A stretch of DNA of 64,000 nucleotides from Nostoc sp. CHAB 5824 (GTDB lineage Bacteria > Cyanobacteriota > Cyanobacteriia > Cyanobacteriales > Nostocaceae): positions 1 through 64,000 of the forward strand of contig NZ_JAIVFT010000027.1 in NCBI RefSeq assembly GCF_020829665.1, given 5' to 3'. Position 1 is the first letter of the stretch. Each line of letters starts with the position of its first letter. Under the pieces are notes generated by a model, which saw only the letters and a program-made list of their open reading frames with translations, made no database searches and had not been told where the DNA came from. Both the position numbers and the translations under genes were made by a program. Positions 19,233 through 28,556 of the stretch are shown in pieces.

Positions 19233-19479
19233 TCCTTAATCCCTTTTACAGGTTTTCTCAGTATAGCTGCCTACTTATAATCACTAAGCTCCTCAAATAT
19301 CTTTTGATAAAAAAAGGACGGGCAAAATACCCATCCCAGAAAATTCGCTTTTATGCAATTGATAAGCTGTCGCGCATTTAAGCACATCTTTTCGTGTTGG
19401 CTGTTGACTGTTGACAGTTAACCGTCAGCGGTCAACGAACTTAGGAAGTGACTGTGTAATTTAAAAGCGTAATAGCTTA
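19233..19479. other. Intergenic region before family-1 element
   Basis: Between the stops of two convergent genes. It holds a near-repeated CTGTTGACTGTTGACAGTTAACC sequence around 19400-19425 (TTGAC repeats) and otherwise nothing I can assign. Confidence 0.3.
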
Positions 19480-19581
19480 TAGCGGTTCCCACTCAGATGC
19501 GGTACAAAATTATATCGCAAGGTGTAGGGGCACGGCATGCCGTGCCCCTACGGGTGTACCTCACGTAAACGAGAACCGCTA
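19480..19581. repeat. MITE-like element, family 1 copy A (102 bp)
   Basis: Ends are the inverted repeats TAGCGGTTC and GAACCGCTA. The centre is a perfect 28-bp palindrome with arms GTAGGGGCACGGCA and its complement. A second copy of identical length (102 bp) lies at 33919-34020 and differs at only a few positions. No coding capacity, so a non-autonomous element moved by a transposase elsewhere is the simplest reading. Confidence 0.85.
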
Positions 19582-19596
19582 TCTATAACAAAACTT

Positions 19597-20859
19597 TTAT
19601 TGCACTTGCGTGGGGAAAGCACCAGGTTGCACAGCTATGTTAAGATTCTGCCCATTGCGACGTAATTCCATAGGTAAATCGCCCCCGACTTGGCTATTTT
19701 CTACTGCTTTTTGGACACTGCTGGCATCTGTGACTGCTTGCCCGCCAAGCTTTTGGATAACATCACCAGCACGTATCCCTGCTTTAGCAGCTGGTGAATT
19801 TGGCACAACTTTCACAACTAATACACCTTTATCTTCATTCACATTCAAACCGCTATTGGGATCTGAGTTGATATTTTGTTTTAGCTGAGGTGTTAACCCC
19901 ACCATCTGAATTCCCAGGTAAGGATGTTCTACTTTGCCTGTAGCTATAAGTTGATTGGAAATGCGTTGTACTGTGTTGATAGGAATAGCAAAGCCTAATC
20001 CTTGTGCCCCTTGGATTATAGCTGTATTCATGGCAATCACCTCGCCACGGGAATTTAGCAGGGGCCCACCAGAGTTACCGGGATTAATGGCTGCGTCAGT
20101 TTGAATATACTCTACTCGCTTATCGGGAGCGCCAATTAGATTGCTACTGCGTCCGGTGGCACTGATGATTCCGGTAGTTACTGTATTATCTAGTCCAAGG
20201 GGGTTGCCGATCGCGATCGCCCATTCTCCTGGTTGTAGTTGATCTGAGTTACCCAAGGCTACTGAAGGTAGATTCTCTGCCTGAATCTTGACAACAGCGA
20301 CATCGGTTAATTCATCTTTTCCTAACACCTTACCTTGCAAGGTACGCCCATCCTTGAGTGTCACTGTCACCGTATCAGCACCATCTACCACGTGAGCGTT
20401 AGTGAGAATTCGACCATCGGCACTGATGATAAAACCTGAACCAGTACCCCTTTCTACCCTTTCTCCTGATTGTGGCAGTTGGGAACCAAAAAAGCGGCGA
20501 AAAAACGGATCGTTAAATTCATCTGGTATTTGGGTTCTTACCGTTCGGGAAGAGTTAATCCGCACTACTGCTGGCCCGACCTTTTGCACCACCTGTGTCA
20601 CAAAGTTAGGGTCTGTGGCGGCTAGTAATGGAGGAGCAGCATTTACTCGACTAACTGCCAAATTAGATGCACTCTCAGACACCTGCCGAGAATGTCCAGC
20701 CATATAGCCGCCTGCTAATGTCATCCCTGATCCCAGCAGCACCAACGATAGAGAGGCGGCAGCCTTTTTCCAGGGTGCTCGATTATGGTATTTGGCATCA
20801 GCAGTGTTATGTGAAATGCTATTTGATGGGTATTCTCTGTCGCGAGATTCGTTTTGCAT
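19597..20859 (-). CDS. HtrA/Deg-family serine protease (HhoA-like) with one PDZ domain
   Basis: A 420-residue trypsin-like protease for quality control in the periplasm or thylakoid lumen. One N-terminal hydrophobic helix (about 37-55, LSLVLLGSGMTLAGGYMAG) acts as signal or anchor. The protease domain has an intact triad: H156 in TNAHVVDGAD, D186 in ELTDVAVVK and S263 in INPGNSGGPL. The PDZ domain (about 310-405) has YLGIQMVGLTPQL and PAAKAGIRAGDVI. The C-terminus is short, matching the one-PDZ HhoA/HhoB/HtrA group of cyanobacteria; I cannot say which paralogue it is. It is divergently transcribed from the Ap4A phosphorylase gene across about 180 bases. Confidence 0.93.
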   Translation of the reverse strand: MQNESRDREYPSNSISHNTADAKYHNRAPWKKAAASLSLVLLGSGMTLAGGYMAGHSRQVSESASNLAVSRVNAAPPLLAATDPNFVTQVVQKVGPAVVRINSSRTVRTQIPDEFNDPFFRRFFGSQLPQSGERVERGTGSGFIISADGRILTNAHVVDGADTVTVTLKDGRTLQGKVLGKDELTDVAVVKIQAENLPSVALGNSDQLQPGEWAIAIGNPLGLDNTVTTGIISATGRSSNLIGAPDKRVEYIQTDAAINPGNSGGPLLNSRGEVIAMNTAIIQGAQGLGFAIPINTVQRISNQLIATGKVEHPYLGIQMVGLTPQLKQNINSDPNSGLNVNEDKGVLVVKVVPNSPAAKAGIRAGDVIQKLGGQAVTDASSVQKAVENSQVGGDLPMELRRNGQNLNIAVQPGAFPTQVQ

Positions 20860-21037
20860 TGCTGTCTGGAAGGATATTTAGATGTATTACTAATGTAGAT
20901 ATTATTTGTGACAGTTTTGTTGCGGAGGTATTGCGTTGTTGTGAAAGGTTTGGTATTTTCCTGAACCGTATTGGAATATAGTCATTCGTAGAGGCGCACA
21001 GCGCTGCGTGTTCTGTACCATGCCTGAAGGAATAAAA

Positions 21038-21976
21038 ATGGCACAGGGGAAAATCTTACTTAAACCTGGCACTTTATGGACAAGTGTTAAAGAACGGACT
21101 AAACATGCTTTGCAATGCGGGGCGCTACTGTCGATACCGACAGAGTTTGAATTTGTTGAACAGGATGGCGTGCGCTTTTTGGTGCGGATTTTGTCTAACT
21201 TGAATCGGAAAAAAGCAGCTAAGGAGAAACAGAAAAAACAATCTGCTATTTCTGGTGAAGAGTTTAATCCTTTTTTGCCTTACGAAGAGGATTTATTTGT
21301 GGCGGATATTTCCGATACCCATGTATGTATCTTGAATAAATTCAATGTTGTTGATTATCACTTGCTAATTATCACTCGTGCCTTTGAGGAACAGGAAAGC
21401 TTACTCACTCTGGAAGATTTTACGGCGATGTGGGCATGTTTAGCTGATTTCGATGGTTTAGCATTTTACAACAGTGGTAAAAGCGCAGGTGCTAGTCAGC
21501 GACATAAGCACTTGCAATTAGTGCCACTATCACTTGTACCTTCAGGGCCGCAGATACCTATTGAACCTCTGCTAACAGCAGCACAATTTCAAGAATTGAT
21601 ACCTTCTGATGCGTCCGCTACGCGTAGCTTTCTTCCCGGTAAGGGTACAATACCAAAACTTCCTTTTATACACGCTTTCGCACCATTAAATCCCCATTGG
21701 GTGCGATCGCCATTTGCAGGGGGACAAGCAACACTGGAAGTTTATCGTACTTTGCTACATGCTGTGGGTTTGGATACAAGGCAATCTGGTGCTTACAATC
21801 TGCTAGCGACACGAGAATGGATCTTGATTGTACCGCGATCGCAGGAGCATTTCCAGTCTATCTCTGTGAATTCATTAGGATTTGCTGGTGCTTTACTAGT
21901 GCGGAATGCAGCGGAAATGAAGATTCTCAAAGCCCAAGGCCCGATGACCATCCTCAAGAGTGTTGCTGTATGCTAA
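21038..21976 (+). CDS. ATP adenylyltransferase (Ap4A phosphorylase)
   Basis: A HIT-superfamily enzyme that cleaves diadenosine tetraphosphate with phosphate to ADP and ATP, keeping this alarmone low. The conserved N-terminal domain (LLKPGTLWTSVKERTKHAL) and the HIT-like centre SQRHKHLQLVPL, with the HxHxQ nucleophile motif, are clear. The start at ATG 21038 has AAGGA 8 bases upstream; an in-frame ATG at 21020 would add MPEGIK. The protein has 312 residues from this start. Residues near 190-200 (SDASATRSFLPG) hold a small in-frame insertion encoded by a palindromic repeat, GCGTCCGCTACGCGTAGC. The C-terminal domain (GAYNLLATREWILIVPRSQEHF) is normal. Confidence 0.93.
   Translation: MAQGKILLKPGTLWTSVKERTKHALQCGALLSIPTEFEFVEQDGVRFLVRILSNLNRKKAAKEKQKKQSAISGEEFNPFLPYEEDLFVADISDTHVCILNKFNVVDYHLLIITRAFEEQESLLTLEDFTAMWACLADFDGLAFYNSGKSAGASQRHKHLQLVPLSLVPSGPQIPIEPLLTAAQFQELIPSDASATRSFLPGKGTIPKLPFIHAFAPLNPHWVRSPFAGGQATLEVYRTLLHAVGLDTRQSGAYNLLATREWILIVPRSQEHFQSISVNSLGFAGALLVRNAAEMKILKAQGPMTILKSVAVC
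21610..21632 (+). repeat. Short palindromic repeat inside the Ap4A phosphorylase gene
   Basis: GCGTCCGCTACGCGTAGC contains the palindrome GCTACGCGTAGC, a module also present in glcE (near 32505) and near 23690. It keeps the reading frame and adds about 6 residues to a loop. Confidence 0.65.
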
Positions 21977-22434
21977 TTAAGTTAGGGCGATGTCTACAAA
22001 GGGCTTTGCATCAACGAAAAGGCAGGGGGCAGGGGGAAATCACTTTCACCTTTTAAACCCTAAACGCAGATATTAAATAGTTTTTTAGGTAATACGCTTG
22101 GGTTAAGCAGAATGTATGTTGGGTTGAGGAACGTACACGCATTCGCAAAGGTCTGTCTGCGACACGCTGTTCGCGTTCCAAGAGTTGCGGCTTCTCGTAA
22201 GGTAACCCAACACGAGCAAGGCTTTTTTGGGTAACGCTTAGGCTGAATCCAACCTACACAAGTTTTAGTTTTTGGCCTTAACTGAACTGGATTGACTTGG
22301 GTATATCGTCAAATTTCCTAATTAGCATCAAAGCAGCACAGGATTCTGCACTGGCTACTTTAGTATTATTTAACTTAATAAATATTTAATAAATATGGTT
22401 TCGGCATCGTATCAGAATGTATAAAGGCATAGCA
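21977..22434. other. Repeat-rich intergenic region before the small-gene cluster
   Basis: About 460 bases. It holds a GCGATGTCTACAAAGGGCTT fragment near 22003, a GGCAGGGGGCAGGGGGA filler near 22020, and a small dispersed repeat around 22150-22200 with TGCGACACGCTGTTCGCG and GCGGCTTCTCG modules. The last 100 bases are A/T-rich and may hold the promoter of the downstream small genes. Confidence 0.45.
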
Positions 22435-22566
22435 ATGCAAAAAGCTAATCTGCGTAACCGTTTGGGCAACCTTGAATATGTAGTTAACTACAACCAACTG
22501 TTTGGGCATGTAAAAAACATTCATAGGACGGGCGGCAAAATCATCAGTATCACTGAAGTTGCTTAG
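22435..22566 (+). CDS. Very small CpcD-like phycobilisome-linker domain protein
   Basis: A 43-codon gene made almost entirely of one CpcD-type motif: LEYVVNYNQLFGHVKNIHRTGGKIISITEVA, written here in two parts as LEYVVNYNQLFGHVKNIH and RTGGKIISITEVA. CpcD and ApcC linkers carry the same pattern: a hydrophobic strand, a tyrosine-containing turn, a helix, then a GGKI strand. Those proteins cap phycocyanin rods or allophycocyanin cores. It is shorter than known CpcD (about 80 residues) or ApcC (about 67) and lacks most of the N-terminal strand, so it may be a degenerate fragment or a free-standing minimal linker. The start is chosen at ATG 22435 with AAAGG 8 bases upstream; an in-frame ATG at 22417 would give 49 residues. 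Confidence 0.5.
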   Translation: MQKANLRNRLGNLEYVVNYNQLFGHVKNIHRTGGKIISITEVA

Positions 22567-22778
22567 ATTTGTCTAAGTGATGAAAAAGGGTCTGGCGGCT
22601 GGGAATAAGGGGGAGAATAATAACTCAGTACTCCTAACTCAGCACAGGCCCAACCATAGCTATCCGCTAACAGCACTTAGCACTTCTGAATGCGGTTATG
22701 ATCAAAGAGGCTAGGAAGATAACTTTTTAGCCAAGATACCTCTTGGATTGTAAGCTACTTTTTCAAATCATTTTTCTA

Positions 22779-22949
22779 ATGGAAACTACTGAATTATTTG
22801 AACTTTCAATTGGACGATCGCGATCGCACCATAGCGATCATTATTTCGCATTCGCCCACTTTGAACAAGTGCTTTCTAACACTGACATTGAGTCTCTATC
22901 CGTCAATGAGCCGATGGTAGTAGAAATCTGTTTGGATAAATCTAGATAG
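22779..22949 (+). CDS. Small hypothetical protein in CpcD-like cluster
   Basis: A 56-codon frame starting METTELFELSIGRSRSHHSD and ending VVEICLDKSR. I do not recognise it. The HIP1 octamer lies inside it (near 22822). It ends 4 bases before the next small frame, which in turn overlaps the CpcD-like gene at 23058, so the three look like one operon. A function linked to phycobilisomes is possible only by context. Confidence 0.35.
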   Translation: METTELFELSIGRSRSHHSDHYFAFAHFEQVLSNTDIESLSVNEPMVVEICLDKSR

Positions 22950-22953
22950 AGCT

Positions 22954-23064
22954 ATGCATATCGAAACCTACGAGCAAATATGGGAGTCAACCACTGGCCC
23001 TTTGCGGTTTGAAAAACGGGAAAGTTTTGCTGATGAATTATGTGCGGTGAGCGCATTATGTTGA
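22954..23064 (+). CDS. 36-residue hypothetical protein, overlapping the next gene
   Basis: The frame reads MHIETYEQIWESTTGPLRF and ends SFADELCAVSALC. The stop overlaps the downstream start as ATGTTGA (23058-23064), an arrangement typical of translational coupling. It begins 4 bases after the preceding small gene. No family recognised; it may be a real small protein or only a coupling leader. Confidence 0.35.
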   Translation: MHIETYEQIWESTTGPLRFEKRESFADELCAVSALC

Positions 23065-23396
23065 TTCAGCTTGAATCTGTCAAATCTAATATGCTACCTC
23101 CACAAGCTGAAAAAAAGATGCGCTGCTGGATTCGCAGCCGCCACTTGATTTGTTCGGGCAACTTTTTTATATTCGAGACATTAGAATATACGACCATTGA
23201 AAGATTCTCTCAATGTGTCGCTTCTTTAGGAGGAACAGTAATATCCGTTGAACCCATTAATAAAATTTGGATGGGCGATCATCGTCAAGTAATTTTATAT
23301 CAGGCAAAAGCTAGTTTGCATACGCCTCATCATACTTTGAAACAATACTGGATAAAATCCGGTAGTGGATACACTAGATTTGATGAGCGTGTTTGA
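23058..23396 (+). CDS. CpcD-like domain protein, 112 residues
   Basis: The start MLIQLESVKS overlaps the stop of the previous frame, so it is preferred over an in-frame start at 23040 that lies inside that gene. The middle of the protein, FETLEYTTIERFSQCVASLGG followed by TVISVEPI, follows the CpcD linker pattern of a strand, a short helix and a GG-x-hydrophobic strand. After it comes a unique tail of about 50 residues ending YWIKSGSGYTRFDERV. There is no signal or membrane segment. It may be a small phycobilisome-associated or linker-like protein; the resemblance is partial and needs a profile search. With the gene at 22435 it makes two CpcD-like genes within 1 kb. Confidence 0.5.
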   Translation: MLIQLESVKSNMLPPQAEKKMRCWIRSRHLICSGNFFIFETLEYTTIERFSQCVASLGGTVISVEPINKIWMGDHRQVILYQAKASLHTPHHTLKQYWIKSGSGYTRFDERV

Positions 23397-23718
23397 GAGT
23401 TACTATCCTGCGGAAATCTTTCTGACAGGCGTTTACACTTCAATTCAAAATTAAGTTTTGAATTTTGAATACTCACCTTGGGGATTGACGGCTAATTGTT
23501 AATGTCTAATTGCTAATTTTTTTATAATAATTAGCTGTTAGTTATTACCAGTTAGCCGTCTAAGTTTGTTAGCAAATGTAACTAAAAAGCTTCCTAAGAC
23601 GTAAACGACAAACGCTTTAGCACAAGTTAAAAATGTAGCGTAGTTTACCCCGTAGGCATCACGTGCAATAATTCTAGAAAGTGCGTAGACGCGTAGCAGC
23701 TTGTCGCAAGACATCACC
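23397..23718. other. Intergenic repeats downstream of the small-gene cluster
   Basis: Contains an A/T-rich inverted-repeat element with ends GACGGCTAA and TTAGCCGTC (23487-23560), and then a small dispersed repeat (23634-23716) with GCGTAGACGCGTAGCAGC and TTGTCGCAAGACATCACC. The latter module recurs at 33650-33676 and 38276-38297. Confidence 0.55.
23487..23560. repeat. 74-bp imperfect palindrome
   Basis: Terminal 9-bp perfect inverted repeats GACGGCTAA / TTAGCCGTC enclose further imperfect TTAGC/GCTAA complementarity. The size and structure suggest a MITE-like or attenuator-like element following the CpcD-like gene. Confidence 0.55.
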
Positions 23719-23862
23719 TCAAAACTTCACCAACTCCAAATCGCGTTCCGCCCGTTGGATGGCTCCCTCTTTTAACTGTTCTCTAAGATTGACTAAGGCT
23801 TTTTCAGCAATATAATATTGCACGGCTTCATTGATGAATCGACTGCGATCGGCAATAAAGTA
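23719..23862 (-). pseudogene. Remnant of a ribbon-helix-helix antitoxin gene
   Basis: On the minus strand an open stretch reads ADRSRFINEAVQYYIAEKAL followed by VNLREQLKEGAIQRAERDLE and LVKF, then TGA. This is the C-terminal half of a CopG/MazE-like antitoxin of the type common in cyanobacteria. The N-terminal DNA-binding strand and start codon are missing: sequence beyond 23862 is unrelated. No toxin gene is beside it. Its 3' end abuts a small dispersed repeat. Confidence 0.7.
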
Positions 23863-24101
23863 TTCTCAACTCTTACTATCTGCCCCTCTGCGTGAAACAA
23901 ATTCATATTCTTAATCAGCAACGCTAGTATTCGCCCTTTTAATCACTTAATCAATTAACCCGCAATTTCTAAATCGCGCTTTTACTTGATATTATCGCAA
24001 AGATGCTTGTCGCTCTGACTTACCTCTGGGTTATTCTGCAAATAATTATGCAGCCAGACATAACATTGTGAAGTGTATGAAAGTGTTTTATACTTTATCG
24101 T

Positions 24102-27100
24102 TTAGTCTGAATAGATCAGGACGATTAGCCAGTCTAACGCAATACTTCTGAAAGTTACAGCTTCACGGCTAAAGCTTTCTAAGGCTAAACTTGCTGAAAA
24201 AGAGCGCAACGCATTTATTGAATCCTTAAGCAATTCTCGCTGACGGTCTACTGGCGTAACATCCAAGGCAGCCTGTACTCCTTGGCTAATTTGCAAAAAT
24301 AGGGGAAGTACGGAGTTAATAGCTTTTGGCAATGGCGAGGGCATCCAGGCTAACTGACTGGCAAGGGTAGCTATGCCTTCAATTGTTTGACAAGAATTAA
24401 GTGCATCCATAGCAACACTAATTAATCCCTGAACAGCAGCGCTTTTACTGGGTGTAGAGTTGATCAGATATCCAACAGCTACGCGAGCATCAGCCAAATT
24501 TCCATCATAAGCTTCTATTATTAACTCTAAAGTACGCTGAAAGTAGAGTTTATCTAAGGGATAGCCAGGTACTACTGGCAGAGGAATTATAGAGCTTAAT
24601 AGGGTTACCATTGCAGGAATTAGAGGTAACCACCAACCTAGCATAAGAGCCAAGTAACAGATGCCAGCAAGACAAGTAATTGCTATTAGAATACTGGGAA
24701 ATAACAGTTGCGAAGAACGCAATCTCCACAAGGCTAAACTGATAGTGGCTCCTACCACTGACCAGCCGATGATCCATAACCATTCTATTGGTTCAGACCA
24801 GATTTTGATTAAAGGTCGGTTATCTAGGACTGTACTGAGTATTTGGCTAACCATATGCGCTTGTACTAGCACTCCTGGCATTTGCTCGTTCAAAGGAGAT
24901 CCATAGGGGGTAGGCCAAGTATCCGGAGAATCACCCTTTGCCACCACACCAATTAGAACAATCCGGTCTGTTAGAGCATTGAGGTTATCCTGACTAGATA
25001 AAAATTCTGTTAGCGTTACCTGTTCGGCTATAGACTTTGAGGAACGATAGTTAAGTAAGATTTGACCACCATTAGCATCAATATTATAACTACTACGGGG
25101 AGAAAGGTTTTGAAAAACAGTATTGCCTAGCTGAAAATTCCCTGTGGGAGTGAATTGGGGTCGAATTCCAAAAGGTTGGAGATAGAGGAAAGCCAGCTGT
25201 AGACTAAACGCATAGGGGGCAGAACACAACGATCTAACTTCTTGGTTCATAAACAGGAGATGCCGACGTACAACTCCATCACGATCATGAACAAAGTTAC
25301 TGAATCCAAGGTTGACTCGGGGGATTTCTGGCGGTGGTTTAATGCCTTCGATATTTGTTGTATCACTCCCCTTGCATATTCCAATCAATTTTTCAGTTTG
25401 CTTGAGATGACTAATTAAATTTTTATCTTCAGCCGGAAAATCACGGTAGATATCCAAGCCGATCGCACGGGGTTTTTGCTGCTTCAGTTCTACCAGTAGT
25501 TTGTCTAAAGATTTCTCAGAGATGGGGGTTTTTTTCAAAAACTCGCCATTGCGTCTTTGATTTGCCAGATCCTTATCATCAATTGTTATGATCAGCAGGC
25601 GTGGATCGGGTCCCTCATCAGGGCGCGATCGCATCATCTGGTCATAAGCGCTTAATTCCAAGGGTTGCAGCAAGCCATAAAGACGCACAATAGAAATACT
25701 GGCTGCAATGCTTATAGCTTTAATCAAGATAATTAATATTAACCACCCAGTTTTAATTTTCTGCTCCAACGGTTCCCGCTTTGCTTGCTGTTGAGCTGTT
25801 GTCAATATCTCATTTGCATTTACTACACGAGTCAGTCTATCTTCACTAAGCTTGCGTCGTGTTCTTTCTTTTTCAAGCTCTGTAATTAATTTCTCTCCCT
25901 GCTGTTGGCGAATCAGAGATACTAAATAATCATGAACCAATTGATAACGGTCAGCTGGAGATTCTGGTAACAGTAATACTAACCTTGATGCCACAAAAAT
26001 CTCTAACACCAAATCTAGTTTTTCAACTTCTGCAACCAAATCTGCTGCTAATTCAGCACGAGTCTTGAGGGGACGAGTACCATTTTCATCTGTGAGTAAA
26101 TATAAAACCAGTTGAGCAACCTGTTCATTCTCCGCGCCACAATCGTGAATGACTTCTTCTAAAAATCGCTCAACCAGTTTTTCTTTAGTGCCAAACTGAC
26201 GATAGTTTTCTAACGTTGTAATTTTCTCAGTTTGCAATTGCGTCCCAACAATTTGTAACTCAATCGGGCGTACCTCCCCCAAATCACCTGCTAAATCCCT
26301 CACTAATTCATCAATCAGTGCAGGCTCTAGGTAAAATTGAGAGCGTTCTGTTAAACTCTGCACAACTGCTTTAGCATCAGCTGGCGAAAAGTTACCCAAG
26401 TAATAGCGAATATTTTTATCGAGAATATTATTATTAATTGCACTTAAATTAAACAGACGTTCTAACTCTAATAAATAATGTAAATAATCTTCCCGCAAAG
26501 ACAAAATTATCTTGACAAAAGGAATATCTAGACAGACTCGCAAAAACTCATAAAATGCTCGTCTTTGACCTTGGTCTGGATAAACGAAGAAAAACTCTTC
26601 AAACTGGTCAAACATTAAAACCGTCAACAAATTCCGGTCAGCATTTCTCCGTAATTGTTCTAAAATAACTGCTGAAGAATCAAGACTAACAAATAATTCT
26701 TTACCTCTGACTTCCTTAAAAGCCTTAGCCAGACTCTGCCCCAATATCCCTACCCAATCTGTATAAACTCGCAACAAAATAGGTAAAGCATCTCGCTCAC
26801 CAATTGCTTCCTGTTGCAACGCCGGAATTAATCCACCCTGCAAAATCGAGCTTTTTCCCACTCCTGACTGACCATGAATTACAGTCAATTTATGCTCAGT
26901 CCCGCCAATTCTTTCTCGCAAACGTTTAACATCTTGTCCTCGACCAGAAGCAGCAATTTCTTGAGCAATAGTTTTAGGATTTTCTACTTGCAACTGTGCA
27001 GAATTAATTGCCTGTCGCTGCGGGTTGAGATAAGATGCACCAACAAATGCACGGAAACCATACTGTTGTTCAATTTGTAATTGTTCTTGCTTAATATGAA

Positions 27101-28397
27101 AAGTTTTGAGATATTCACCTTGCTCAAAATAGAGTAAGCGTAACCTTTCTAATATGGATATATATAATTGTGGGTTGTACTGATGATTACTTTCAGTTTT
27201 TGCAGCTTCTAAATTAGTAATTGCTGCTTGAACTTGACCTAAACACTGTTGTGATTTGGCTAAAATAAACCAATACAAACCGAATTCATTTGATTGTAAA
27301 TTAGGTATCTCAGCCAATATTTCTAATGCTTGCCCTGCGAGTTGATTAGCTTCATCCCAGCGTGACTGTTCTAAGGCTACTTCTGCCAAAAAACCATAAT
27401 CTTTAGCCAACTGCAACGACGTGCCATAATTTTGATGTAGTTGCAGAGATTTTTCCACAAGGTTATGCAATTCTGACCATGCTTGTAAACGTTGTAGCAC
27501 TTCGCCCAGTTTAGTAATATGTTTTGCAACTAAATCTGAACGTTGTATTTGTTCAAAAATCTCAATAGCTTGCTGAAAGCAATTTCTAGACTCTTGCCAA
27601 TAGCGTTGATTTTCTGTCTGATTTTTTTCAGATTGGCGGTTATAAGCTGAAGCAATATTAACGAGTAATATACCTTGTCGTTCTAAATCATTACTTTGTC
27701 GCCAGAACCCCAAGCTTTGTTGATAATGTGCTAAAGCAGAATCTATCTGGTCATGTAGATAATCATTTAAACCAAGCAAAAACTCTAAACTTGCTTCAAG
27801 TCCTGCTTCTAATACTTCTCCTCGATTTTGCAAATCTTGACGGGCGATTTCTAGTTCCCGGCACATTTGAGGGTTGGGCGTAATATCACCTGCAAAGATT
27901 TCATCACTTTTTTGCTGAAGGAAATTGACTAACTCATCGGTAGGGTTTTCAAACTCGATGATAGTTGCCCAGCTCTCTAAATCAGTTGCTAATCGAATAA
28001 ATTTTTGTAGAACTAAATCATTAACCCACAACAATATCGGAAACGGAAAGTTCTTTCTAAACTCCTCCCGTACTTGGTTAGCTGAAGTCAGAACTGTATC
28101 AATATCTTTAACCGACTCCAAACCAAAAACCATTAATGCTGGTGGCTGTTCATCTCCCAGTTGTTTGCGTATATTTGTGTAAAGCGTTTTGACTGATGCA
28201 GGTAAAGTAATTTCGTGAATGTGTATAGGAGATAATTGGTGCAGGCGTTCTACCATGCGCTGACGTAAATCAGCATAGTTACAACGCAGCAAAATCAGCG
28301 AAAATCCCCCCTGAGAAAGAGTAATTGTTCGCACCAGAGTTTGCAATGAACGTTCATTGTCAAAGGCTAAATTTTCTGGCTCTCGCTGATTACTCAT
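24102..28397 (-). CDS. TPR - STAND NTPase - CHASE2 membrane signalling protein
   Basis: A 1431-residue multidomain protein. Residues 1-190 form an alpha/beta domain seen at the head of cyanobacterial STAND proteins. TPR-like helices follow (about 195-440). The nSTAND-type NTPase has Walker A HGQSGVGKSSILQ near 508 and Walker B TVLMFDQFEEFFF. A membrane helix at about 882-902 leads to an extracytoplasmic CHASE2 sensor domain (about 905-1190; LSAYDQMMRSRPDEG, LLIITIDD, RAIGLDIYRDFP). Three C-terminal membrane helices at about 1202-1270 and a 160-residue cytoplasmic tail complete it. CHASE2 is usually joined to kinases or cyclases; here the output seems to be the N-terminal STAND/TPR part. There is no ribosome binding site before the ATG. 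A STAND-like ATPase gene lies upstream on the same strand. Confidence 0.9.
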   Translation of the reverse strand: MSNQREPENLAFDNERSLQTLVRTITLSQGGFSLILLRCNYADLRQRMVERLHQLSPIHIHEITLPASVKTLYTNIRKQLGDEQPPALMVFGLESVKDIDTVLTSANQVREEFRKNFPFPILLWVNDLVLQKFIRLATDLESWATIIEFENPTDELVNFLQQKSDEIFAGDITPNPQMCRELEIARQDLQNRGEVLEAGLEASLEFLLGLNDYLHDQIDSALAHYQQSLGFWRQSNDLERQGILLVNIASAYNRQSEKNQTENQRYWQESRNCFQQAIEIFEQIQRSDLVAKHITKLGEVLQRLQAWSELHNLVEKSLQLHQNYGTSLQLAKDYGFLAEVALEQSRWDEANQLAGQALEILAEIPNLQSNEFGLYWFILAKSQQCLGQVQAAITNLEAAKTESNHQYNPQLYISILERLRLLYFEQGEYLKTFHIKQEQLQIEQQYGFRAFVGASYLNPQRQAINSAQLQVENPKTIAQEIAASGRGQDVKRLRERIGGTEHKLTVIHGQSGVGKSSILQGGLIPALQQEAIGERDALPILLRVYTDWVGILGQSLAKAFKEVRGKELFVSLDSSAVILEQLRRNADRNLLTVLMFDQFEEFFFVYPDQGQRRAFYEFLRVCLDIPFVKIILSLREDYLHYLLELERLFNLSAINNNILDKNIRYYLGNFSPADAKAVVQSLTERSQFYLEPALIDELVRDLAGDLGEVRPIELQIVGTQLQTEKITTLENYRQFGTKEKLVERFLEEVIHDCGAENEQVAQLVLYLLTDENGTRPLKTRAELAADLVAEVEKLDLVLEIFVASRLVLLLPESPADRYQLVHDYLVSLIRQQQGEKLITELEKERTRRKLSEDRLTRVVNANEILTTAQQQAKREPLEQKIKTGWLILIILIKAISIAASISIVRLYGLLQPLELSAYDQMMRSRPDEGPDPRLLIITIDDKDLANQRRNGEFLKKTPISEKSLDKLLVELKQQKPRAIGLDIYRDFPAEDKNLISHLKQTEKLIGICKGSDTTNIEGIKPPPEIPRVNLGFSNFVHDRDGVVRRHLLFMNQEVRSLCSAPYAFSLQLAFLYLQPFGIRPQFTPTGNFQLGNTVFQNLSPRSSYNIDANGGQILLNYRSSKSIAEQVTLTEFLSSQDNLNALTDRIVLIGVVAKGDSPDTWPTPYGSPLNEQMPGVLVQAHMVSQILSTVLDNRPLIKIWSEPIEWLWIIGWSVVGATISLALWRLRSSQLLFPSILIAITCLAGICYLALMLGWWLPLIPAMVTLLSSIIPLPVVPGYPLDKLYFQRTLELIIEAYDGNLADARVAVGYLINSTPSKSAAVQGLISVAMDALNSCQTIEGIATLASQLAWMPSPLPKAINSVLPLFLQISQGVQAALDVTPVDRQRELLKDSINALRSFSASLALESFSREAVTFRSIALDWLIVLIYSD

Positions 28398-28556
28398 AAC
28401 ATAAATAAGTAGTTAAGCAAAATTAGATTTATTGGTAGAGGTAAGGAACAGCAAACGAGGAATAGGAAAAGAATGTGTGTAACGGAAGAACAACAGACGA
28501 TTTCTGCTAGTTGTAAAAAGCTGTAGTTTATCAAGATGACAACTGACACGGCTTCC

